A program made the translations under genes and the position numbers. From Desulfarculales bacterium UBA702 (GTDB taxonomy: Bacteria; Desulfobacterota; Syntrophobacteria; Syntrophobacterales; Syntrophobacteraceae), in contig DBMI01000055.1 of the NCBI GenBank assembly GCA_002298165.1, forward strand, positions 1 through 19,874: a DNA stretch of 19,874 nt. The letters run 5' to 3'. Of the stretch, positions 6,622 through 12,959 are shown piece by piece (within the stretch, counting starts at the first letter, position 1; the number at the start of each line of letters is the position of its first letter). The notes under the pieces are model-generated. The model saw nothing but the letters and a program-made list of their open reading frames with translations, had not been told where the DNA came from and made no database searches.

Positions 6622-7299
6622 ATGGCGAAGGCTGGGGATCGACTATCGAAAGGGTGCGACAATCCTTCCGATAATCTATCTCCGATTTCCGGTGGCCCTT
6701 CCTCCACCATTTTCCGTGCCCCATCGTTTGAAATCCAACCTGCATCACCTGAAAGTTTTCCAGCATCTTCCGAAGCCCCCGCTTCGTCTTCCGGCTTATC
6801 CGTGCTTTTATATCAGCCCGAGATCCCTCCTAACACCGGCAATATAGCAAGGACTTGCGCTGCCACGCGTACGCCTCTCTATCTGGTCGAACCCCTCGGA
6901 TTCAGCATTAGCGACAAGCAACTCAAGAGGGCAGGGCTTGATTACTGGGAGCACGTTCCTTTGAAAGTCTTTCCGGACTTCGATGCCGCAATCAGGGGAA
7001 TCCCTCCTTCGAGAATGATCTACTTCTCGGCCCGAGCTTCCCGAATTTACATTGATTTCTCATACCGGCCGGGCGATTGCCTAGTGTTTGGACCAGAAAC
7101 CAGGGGTTTGCCCGATAAGTTGATTGCAAATTATCCCGGAGTTGTGGTAAAAATCCCAATCGATAGTAGCAGAGTTAGGAGCCTAAATCTCTCGACCTCC
7201 GTCGGAATTGCTCTATTTGAAGCCATACGACAATTGAGTGCTCAAAACAGCGACTTCGATGCGCCGACAGAAACACGCTCTCCCGGTTCATGTGACTAA
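6622..7299 (+). CDS. trmL: tRNA (cytidine/uridine-34 2'-O)-methyltransferase TrmL, SPOUT family
   Basis: From residue 61 on this is a standard TrmL. VLLYQPEIPPNTGNIARTC comes first, then DYWEHV, then the knot motifs FGPETRGLP and IPIDSSRVRSLNLSTSVGIA. TrmL methylates the ribose of the wobble nucleotide in some leucine tRNAs using S-adenosylmethionine. The catalytic domain is about 150 residues, the family's usual size. The ATG at 6622 adds about 60 residues rich in Ser, Pro and Ala with no family match and a poor ribosome site. The GTG at 6802 (SVLLYQPE) would give a normal-length enzyme but also lacks a clear Shine-Dalgarno. The true start is therefore open. About 20 extra residues follow the usual C-terminal helix. 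Confidence 0.88.
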   Translation: MAKAGDRLSKGCDNPSDNLSPISGGPSSTIFRAPSFEIQPASPESFPASSEAPASSSGLSVLLYQPEIPPNTGNIARTCAATRTPLYLVEPLGFSISDKQLKRAGLDYWEHVPLKVFPDFDAAIRGIPPSRMIYFSARASRIYIDFSYRPGDCLVFGPETRGLPDKLIANYPGVVVKIPIDSSRVRSLNLSTSVGIALFEAIRQLSAQNSDFDAPTETRSPGSCD

Positions 7300-7340
7300 C
7301 TTCTTTCTGCCGTTCTTCCTCACACGCCTCAGGATTATTC

Positions 7341-7709
7341 ATGGATCGAGCTGAAGGTATTAGGTCGAAGTTGTATGAACTCTGTCCCGAAATCCAAAAT
7401 TTAGGTATTCACCCCATAGTGCTGCGTAAGGGGAACCGCTACTGAGTGATGCTTTTTGAGAGCATGGACTGCTCCAAGAAGAACCCTCCCCTTAGTTCAT
7501 TCCGCGTAGTCCACTGCGAAGAACGTGAAGCCGCGGTCGTTCCCTCCTGGGAGCCTGACCTGCTCCGTGCCTTGACGATGGCCAAGCGGAAGATGCGCAG
7601 CTCTATGGCAATCAGCGTAAATACGGCCAGGTTCAAGGCCTCAAATGCCGGAGCTAGCGCAAGTGGCGGTTATCGACTGGAAGGGTGCCAAATGGGAGGG
7701 GGCGCATAG
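7341..7709 (+). pseudogene. ORF of unknown function interrupted by an in-frame TGA
   Basis: ATG 7341, with AGGA six bases upstream, starts a protein-like frame of 34 codons (MDRAEGIRSKLYELCPEIQN, then LGIHPIVLRKGNRY). It stops at TGA 7443-7445 and continues in the same frame for 87 codons to 7709 (VMLFESMDCSKKNPP, SFRVVHCEEREAAVVPSWEP and so on). Codon choice on both sides resembles neighbouring genes. Translation could restart at GTG 7446 or ATG 7449, directly after the stop. I do not recognise the family. It could be a decayed gene, a sequencing error, two coupled small ORFs, or a read-through or selenocysteine codon. The last is disfavoured by the lack of a CxxU-type context. The end overlaps the next ORF by 65 bases in another frame. 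Confidence 0.4.
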
Positions 7710-8142
7710 CAGCCTCACCATTCCGGAACTTCTTACCGTCCTAAAGGGATTCGGAGCGATGGAGGTGCTCAGGTTTATTCGTGAGGGCATCTCCAGCGGT
7801 GAGCTGAGTCTTTGCATCACCGAGGATGGGGGTAAGGAGATAACCCTGTATCACCTTGAGGTGCTGGGCGAAACACGGCAGGGGCACGGCCGAGAAACGA
7901 TCGAATGGCTGAGGCATATATTTAAGGGGCAGATTTTTCTTGAACTTCCCGATAAGCTGGAAGATGGGTGCGTATACCATCCCAGCCTTTTGTTCTGGCT
8001 TCGTATGTATCGGTTGGGGCTGGTTGATGCCATGGATTGTGAAACTTTTTGCTTGGGCCCCGATTCCACACAGGACGAAACCGACAGGATAGAGCAGAAA
8101 GTACTCTCGCTACTCTCGCCCACAATCGTCAATCCCAAATAA
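7645..8142 (+). CDS. Hypothetical protein, 165 residues
   Basis: The protein begins MPELAQVAVIDWKGAKWEGA and contains a predicted mixed alpha/beta region (LTIPELLTVLKGFGAMEVLRF) and a segment with ITLYHLEVLGE. A helical C-terminus follows. There are no transmembrane segments or signal peptide. AAGG lies six bases before the ATG. The first 65 bases overlap the preceding interrupted ORF in a different frame, so one of the two overlapping stretches is probably not translated, or the pair is translationally coupled. I do not recognise a family. Confidence 0.6.
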   Translation: MPELAQVAVIDWKGAKWEGAHSSLTIPELLTVLKGFGAMEVLRFIREGISSGELSLCITEDGGKEITLYHLEVLGETRQGHGRETIEWLRHIFKGQIFLELPDKLEDGCVYHPSLLFWLRMYRLGLVDAMDCETFCLGPDSTQDETDRIEQKVLSLLSPTIVNPK

Positions 8143-8224
8143 TCGCGTTTTCAATCCAGCCTACCTGAACCCCTTTATGCCTTATCGCCTTCATTTTTTA
8201 CGGCAACCCCATTCTCCTTAAGTA

Positions 8225-8395
8225 ATGTCTCGTGTGAGGGTGCTAAGTGCTCGACTTGGCCGCAAGTATCCGAATAAGTTGTCAAATCTCTAAATTGCTC
8301 CGGGCGCCCATAAAGTGCATGGCCCCCGCTGTCTCCCGGTTTTGGTACTCATCTACAGCCTTTCACCCATCGACACCATACTCAAGCCTTATTAG
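8225..8395 (+). pseudogene. Possible remnant of a DUF1232 (YkvA-like) membrane-protein gene
   Basis: The interval 8143-8440 has no convincing intact gene. One frame from ATG 8225 reads through a TAA at 8291 into CLPVLVLIYSLSPIDTI, ending at TAG 8393. This resembles the signature of DUF1232 proteins (LAYxLSPIDLIPDFIP). The following IPDFIP-GYLDD part is not preserved in the same frame. The resemblance is short and may be chance; if real, the gene is dead. No other signal was found in the interval except the ribosome site of the next gene. Confidence 0.2.
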
Positions 8396-8440
8396 CATTC
8401 TCTCAGACATCAGATTTGCCGTCACTGACCGGAGGGAATA

Positions 8441-8887
8441 ATGAAGAAGAAACAGGTCCGTTTGGACCCTTTCTCCGAAAGAATCATGGAAATTTTAGCC
8501 AGCTCATCCGCTGGTAACAGTAACGAAAAATTTAAAGAGATGATCGTGGCCGAAGTGCGCAACTACTCCAGGGAGGTTCAGAATACGGAGGCCATGCCGC
8601 AATTATTTACAAGGTTATGCGACCTTATTGTCGATTGCCGATCCGCCGGGATACCGGATGACAGCTTCAGATTGCTCGTGGCACAGCTTTTTTATGAAAC
8701 CAGTTACTCCATGCCGCCGGTCGCTCAGGAGCTTCAATCGCTTACCGGGATGGACGGGCCGAGTATCGAGGCTGCCCGTGAGCACCTGAAGGAGGAATGC
8801 GTTGCTTCGATCCTTATGAAAGGGGGGGCGGTCAAAGCTAAAAAGAAGGAAGGTGATGAGGTCGGATCGGAAACTCTGGTGAATTAA
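8441..8887 (+). CDS. Hypothetical protein, 148 residues, mostly alpha-helical
   Basis: The ATG is preceded by CGGAGGG at six bases, a strong ribosome site. The protein starts MKKKQVRLDPFSERIMEIL and is helical and soluble in character. It has Leu/Ile-rich amphipathic stretches (IVAEVRNYSREVQNTEAM, FTRLCDLIVDCRSAGI) and a charged Lys/Glu-rich C-terminal tail of about 25 residues. No membrane segment, signal peptide or known motif is visible. It converges on tmk with 45 bases between the stops and no obvious terminator between them. Confidence 0.7.
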   Translation: MKKKQVRLDPFSERIMEILASSSAGNSNEKFKEMIVAEVRNYSREVQNTEAMPQLFTRLCDLIVDCRSAGIPDDSFRLLVAQLFYETSYSMPPVAQELQSLTGMDGPSIEAAREHLKEECVASILMKGGAVKAKKKEGDEVGSETLVN

Positions 8888-8932
8888 GGCTGGCAAGCGG
8901 GTGATAGTCCGGGAATACTCGCGTCGATTACG

Positions 8933-9610
8933 TCAATGCCCGATTTCGGCGAGCCAGTAAGACTTGTAGAAATCTTCTATTACTTCTTCGAGAGGCTTGT
9001 CCGCGTCGAGCACCAGGAATCTTTCCGGCTCCATCTCCGCAAGAGCGAGGTATCCGTCCCGAACTTTTTTATGGAAGGCGATGCTTTCGCTTTCTATACG
9101 GTCCTTTTCGCCGTTTCGAATTCCTATTCTGTTTACGGCCGTTTCGACAGAGCAGTTGAGAAGGATTGTCTTATCCGGCCAAACGCCCCGGGTTGCCCAT
9201 TCCTGGATCGTTCTCAGGCGATCGAGATCAAACCCGCGCCCGTAGCCCTGGTAGGCGAATGTTGCGTCTGCAAACCTGTCCGTAAGAACCCATACGCCCT
9301 TCTTCACATTGGGAACGATGATCTCGTCGACCAACTGCGCGCGGCTGGCGGTGTATAGAAGCACCTCCGTTCGGCCGCTCATCTCCGTTGATGACGGATC
9401 GAGCAGAAGCCCTCGAACTTTTTCGCCAATGCGCGTCCCTCCAGGCTCGCGGGTCACGATATAGGGAATTCCGGCCTTCTCGAGCCAGCGTGAAAGGTGC
9501 TCCATCAAGGTAGTCTTGCCGCAACCGTCCACTCCCTCGAAGCTTATGAATTTGGCCGGAAACGAGAGCTTGGGGTGCTTCGTTTTTTCCTGACGCATGC
9601 TGTATGGCAC
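8933..9610 (-). CDS. tmk: Thymidylate kinase
   Basis: The enzyme phosphorylates dTMP to dTDP with ATP in the cytosol. The 225-residue protein has the P-loop GVDGCGKT at 26-33, the TREPGG motif at 53-58, and DRFADATFAYQG at 111-122 (the DR(Y/F) nucleotide site). It also has the lid-region segment RIGIRNGEKDRIE. The start is GTG at 9610 with GGAAG eight bases upstream; the internal Met5 has no ribosome site. About 20 residues precede the first core beta-strand FISFEGVDG, slightly longer than usual. It lies 49 bases downstream of the dUTPase gene on the same strand, so the two are probably one transcript. Confidence 0.95.
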   Translation of the reverse strand: MPYSMRQEKTKHPKLSFPAKFISFEGVDGCGKTTLMEHLSRWLEKAGIPYIVTREPGGTRIGEKVRGLLLDPSSTEMSGRTEVLLYTASRAQLVDEIIVPNVKKGVWVLTDRFADATFAYQGYGRGFDLDRLRTIQEWATRGVWPDKTILLNCSVETAVNRIGIRNGEKDRIESESIAFHKKVRDGYLALAEMEPERFLVLDADKPLEEVIEDFYKSYWLAEIGH

Positions 9611-9635
9611 GTTTTTATCTTCCGGGGCGAGGCCG

Positions 9636-9651
9636 CTCCCCTTTCGGGGAG
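9636..9651 (-). other. GAAA-tetraloop hairpin between the dUTPase gene and tmk
   Basis: In the RNA sense of these genes the sequence is CTCCCC-GAAA-GGGGAG, a perfect 6-bp stem closed by a GNRA loop. There is no T-run after it, so it is not a typical terminator. It sits about 9 bases after the dUTPase stop and 26 bases before the tmk GTG. A role in mRNA stability or in setting tmk translation is an inference. Confidence 0.45.
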
Positions 9652-9659
9652 GTGAGTGG

Positions 9660-10247
9660 TCAAATTCTGATGGCTAGATTATCGGCTTCCGTCTTGGTAT
9701 CTTCGTTGTAGTTCCTGTCCTGCCGCTCGAAATTTACGCGATTTTTCTCTACATAAATCCGCTTGATCTCATCGAAGCCAAGACCGAAGATTCCACAGGC
9801 TATGGCAAGGGAGTCCCACAGGGCAAGTACCGCTGCCCTTGCCCTTTCAGGCTTGAACCCGCCTCCCTTGGCCCACCATTTCCATTTTACGCTATTCTGA
9901 AGATCGTCGAGCGCAAGAAAAGTCTCGACCGCGCATTCATCGAAAGTCATTCCGTTTTGGGGAATGGCAAGCCCCGGAGTTTCATCAGGTCCAACGCCCA
10001 CTATATGAGAGAGGCTAACCAGGAAGTGCAGCATATCCACTATTTCTATTTTGCCATTGCTGGTACCGGGGCCATGTTCCTTTACTTCCCGGATCAGTTC
10101 GGCAAGTTCAGCGGAAAGGGCCTTGCGGTAATTTTCGATCCAGACCGGCTTTTGATCAGGATCATTGATGGTCTTTATGAAGTCTTTTCCGATATTGCCG
10201 AGTGTGCGCACATTCAGCCGCCACTGCATCTCGAAGATTTCTCGCAT
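9660..10247 (-). CDS. Dimeric (all-alpha) dUTP diphosphatase, PF08761-type
   Basis: This 195-residue protein carries the signature of the dimeric dUTPase family, related to MazG. It has ELAELIRE (47-54) for the first metal site, EIVDMLHFLVS (68-78) for the second, and the very conserved C-terminal YVEKNRVNFERQDRNY (165-180). Such enzymes hydrolyse dUTP (and dUDP) to dUMP, keeping uracil out of DNA and supplying dUMP for thymidylate synthesis. Next to tmk and thyX this role fits exactly. The ATG at 10247 has AAGG at 8-9 bases; Met7 is an alternative. It has an upstream non-coding gap with a terminator for thyX, so it probably has its own promoter. It could also be annotated simply as a MazG-related NTP pyrophosphohydrolase. 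Confidence 0.88.
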   Translation of the reverse strand: MREIFEMQWRLNVRTLGNIGKDFIKTINDPDQKPVWIENYRKALSAELAELIREVKEHGPGTSNGKIEIVDMLHFLVSLSHIVGVGPDETPGLAIPQNGMTFDECAVETFLALDDLQNSVKWKWWAKGGGFKPERARAAVLALWDSLAIACGIFGLGFDEIKRIYVEKNRVNFERQDRNYNEDTKTEADNLAIRI

Positions 10248-10374
10248 TTTCGTGACCTTGCAGCAAGAGTCGTATTCATCACGTGAGCGCAGCTCTTAAT
10301 CGTGCCCAATCTCGGTTTGAGCCTTTTTTTACCGCTCAACTCTCGTCCATGAGCGAAATCTTTATCCCCGGAAA

Positions 10375-10412
10375 TGAAAAAGGGGGTAGCCCGGATTTAT
10401 AGCCGGGCCACC
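10375..10412 (-). terminator. Intrinsic terminator downstream of thyX
   Basis: On the minus strand a stem GGTGGCCCGG / CCGGGCTACC with one mismatch (10385-10412), loop CTATAAAT, is followed by CCCTTTTTC (10375-10384). It lies about 115 bases after the thyX stop and 130 bases before the dUTPase start. It therefore ends thyX transcription before the dUTPase-tmk unit. The rest of the 279-base gap 10248-10526 shows no gene. Confidence 0.75.
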
Positions 10413-10526
10413 TCTTTGTAACCTACTCATCTCTTATTTTCAGTAACCTGCATCAACAAAAGTCTTCCTGAAGCTTGAATAATGATCCGACATCGAGGCT
10501 GCGCCTGAACAGCGCTCATTATAGCA

Positions 10527-11534
10527 TTATCCGCAAGAAAGCCCGAGCTGTTCGAAGTATTTTCTCACTTCCTTTGCCACTGTCCGAATTCTCGGATGGG
10601 CATGGCTTGATTCCCTCAGGCCAATGAAGTGTTTCCAACCGCTGAACCGACCGGATACGAAGATCTCGCCCTTGAGCAGGTTCGGCAGGATATCACGCGC
10701 TATTTCGGGGCGAAGGCCTCGTGCAAGATCTTGCCTATACCAGTCGAAAATATTCTCCGCGCGGGTGAGCCATTCCTTGACGATCGGATCATTGCCGGTA
10801 AAAGCTCCCTGTGATTCATCGTAGAAGGCTTCCAACTCCTCGGGCAAAATCAAAACCATGCCCTTGTTTTTGTAATTCACATACCGGGTGCTTTCCTGGG
10901 TAAACGAAAAAACCCGGTGGCGAACTACCTCATGGGTGATGCCCCGGTCGCAAACGAACCGGAACACAAACACCGGCAGATCCATCCCGTTATCGCTTTT
11001 CAGCAATTTGAGCTGATCGTCCTCGGTGACAAGGGACGCTTTATAAGACATCTTATCGACATCTTCGGTTGCCTGTTCGAACAGGTTTGGGAAGTTGCGG
11101 TTAAGCGCGGAGGTTAAAAACTGAAAGGCGGGCGGATCGCTGGTTTTGAGGCATTGCAGAGTCTCGAGCCACGCCCTGAAATTGCCGGCAAGCATAAAGC
11201 CCGATGCGCCGTTCGCGCCCAGTGGAAAGATCCTGTGAAAACCGAGCCTGTCCTTCAGGCTGCATAGGACCGAATCAAAGGCAAGCGGCCGGCCGGCACC
11301 CGATGCTCCCTCCTTCGGTTCGACCCGAAGCACTATATTGCTGTGTTCAAGGACCGAGAGGTGTCCGTGTGATTTTAGCATCAGGACAAAAGATTTTGCC
11401 GAAGTCTCGGTAATCTTGTCCTCTGATTTGTAGGCGGTCCTCCCGCAAACTTCAATCAGCTCGAGTGCCCGCTTCTCTTCGGAAGGAGCCAAGCCATAAG
11501 GAAAAACCGCACTCTTTACGAACTGGATACTCAT
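10527..11534 (-). CDS. thyX: FAD-dependent thymidylate synthase ThyX
   Basis: ThyX makes dTMP from dUMP using FADH2 and methylenetetrahydrofolate. The signature RHRxxS-x(4)-SxRY is present as RHRVFSFTQESTRY at residues 205-218, and the GHLSVLEH block (57-64) supplies the conserved His. At 335 residues it is much longer than the usual 210-260. The extra sequence lies mainly between about residues 70 and 190, between the two conserved blocks (including ASGAGRPLAFDSVL). The ATG at 11534 has GAAGGGG about seven bases upstream. Next to dUTPase and tmk it completes the route dUTP to dTDP; no thyA is in the window. Confidence 0.93.
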   Translation of the reverse strand: MSIQFVKSAVFPYGLAPSEEKRALELIEVCGRTAYKSEDKITETSAKSFVLMLKSHGHLSVLEHSNIVLRVEPKEGASGAGRPLAFDSVLCSLKDRLGFHRIFPLGANGASGFMLAGNFRAWLETLQCLKTSDPPAFQFLTSALNRNFPNLFEQATEDVDKMSYKASLVTEDDQLKLLKSDNGMDLPVFVFRFVCDRGITHEVVRHRVFSFTQESTRYVNYKNKGMVLILPEELEAFYDESQGAFTGNDPIVKEWLTRAENIFDWYRQDLARGLRPEIARDILPNLLKGEIFVSGRFSGWKHFIGLRESSHAHPRIRTVAKEVRKYFEQLGLSCG

Positions 11535-11857
11535 CGTTTACCCCTTCCTCTGAAAAAAATCTTTCCCTGCCCCGAAAGGATTCCGGGGATGAACAAAGAA
11601 CGTCCCGGTCGAGCCGGCTGAATATAATGGCATTGAATTAAGACGGGAAATACCGGATTATTCGGTGTGGAAACACGGGCATCGCCTAACTTGTCCCGCA
11701 GTGTCCTTTTTACCAGAATCACAGGAAATCTGAAGGATTTTATTCTCATGGGAAATCGTGATCTTAACTTTTGAGCGGAGAAATGGAAAGATTTCGCCGG
11801 CGCGAGTTCGAAAAGGACTGAAAATTGCTCTTAAAGTCAATAAATCGAAGGAAAACG

Positions 11858-12910
11858 ATGAAAAATCCGGAACGCACGATGATGGGCACCTGCCGGTTTT
11901 TTTTATGCCTCGGCGCATGGTTTGTTGCGGCGGCTTTGCTCCTGTATCCCGTGTTTGCGAATGCAGCGCCGGTCAAGGTTATCGTCCTCACTGACGCCGC
12001 CGGTCTGGGGGATAAGGGTTTCAACGACGTATGCTGGCAGGGGGTGCTCAAGGCCGGGAAGGATTTCGGATTCGAGCCGCGCTTCCTCCAATCCCGTGAG
12101 CAGGCCGACTATGCGTCCAACCTGACACTTGCAGCCGGGAATGCCGATATCGTGGTGACGCTCGGATTCTTGTTCACCGATTCGCTCAAACAGGTTGCGC
12201 CCCAATTTCCAAAGACGCGCTTCATCCACATCGAAGGCGATATCCAGTCCGACAACCTAACCTGCTATGATTTCCGGTCTGAGGAAGGCGGATTTCTCGC
12301 CGGCCTGGTGGCGGGTCTCTTCACAAAGAAAAATATGGTGGGTGCGGTAAGCGGAATGGATATCCCGCCCGTGGAAGCATACGTGAGCGGATTCCGGGCC
12401 GGTGTAAAGACGGCCGCGAAGGCAAAAGGATCGGCAATAGAGGTCAGTATTGCCCAAGCCGGCTCTTTTAACGATCCGGTTAAAGGAAAATCGCTTGCAA
12501 AGACCCTTATAGACAAGGGAGTTGACGTGATTTTTCGGGTCGCCGGCAACACCGGAGTCGGGGTTTCCGAGGCCGTACGAAGCGCCGGCGGAGTCCATCT
12601 GATTGCCGAAGACCTCGACCAGGACGGCGAGATGCCGGGAAAGATACTTGCGAGCACCCTGAAGCGGATGGACGTTGTCATATACAATGCAATCCGCGAC
12701 ACAACGGAAAACCGGTTCAAAGCGGGTCATTTCTGGCTGGGAGCTGCCGAAGGGGCAATCGACCTCACTGCAATGAAATATTCGGCGGGGATGTTTGCAC
12801 CCGCCGACCTCGAGCGGATAGAAAAGGCAAAGGTGCTTCTCAGGGGCGGAGAGCTGAAAATACCCAAGCGTACCGGAGAGGTTGACGGCTTTGTGGCTCC
12901 AGAGTTGTAG
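11858..12910 (+). CDS. BMP family ABC transporter substrate-binding protein
   Basis: This periplasmic binding protein of the basic-membrane-protein (BMP/PnrA/Med) family usually binds purine nucleosides or related compounds. The 350-residue product starts with a signal peptide: hydrophobic core FFLCLGAWFVAAALLLY and likely cleavage after FANA (residue 36). There is no lipobox Cys, so it should be free in the periplasm rather than a lipoprotein. Motifs include LTDAAGLGDKGFND, the GFLFTDSL region, the EEGGFLAGLVAG block typical of the family, MDIPPVEAYVSGFRAG and VIFRVAGNTGVGV. I chose ATG 11858 (GAAGGA at six bases) over the TTG at 11825, which would put 11 residues before the signal peptide. 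It is the first gene of an importer operon. The 323 bases before it (11535-11857) contain no gene and no promoter I can support. Confidence 0.92.
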   Translation: MKNPERTMMGTCRFFLCLGAWFVAAALLLYPVFANAAPVKVIVLTDAAGLGDKGFNDVCWQGVLKAGKDFGFEPRFLQSREQADYASNLTLAAGNADIVVTLGFLFTDSLKQVAPQFPKTRFIHIEGDIQSDNLTCYDFRSEEGGFLAGLVAGLFTKKNMVGAVSGMDIPPVEAYVSGFRAGVKTAAKAKGSAIEVSIAQAGSFNDPVKGKSLAKTLIDKGVDVIFRVAGNTGVGVSEAVRSAGGVHLIAEDLDQDGEMPGKILASTLKRMDVVIYNAIRDTTENRFKAGHFWLGAAEGAIDLTAMKYSAGMFAPADLERIEKAKVLLRGGELKIPKRTGEVDGFVAPEL

Positions 12911-12959
12911 CCGGTCCGGCCATTTTTAATGACTATCGTCCTCAGGGAGATTTCATCGG

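Noticed and set aside
11652..11666. ACCG...CGGT palindrome and a TATAAT (11623) in the gap before the BMP operon
   Set aside because: Arms of only four bases, and no acceptable -35 at 16-18 bases from the TATAAT; not enough for an operator or promoter call. No purine-riboswitch pattern was found either.
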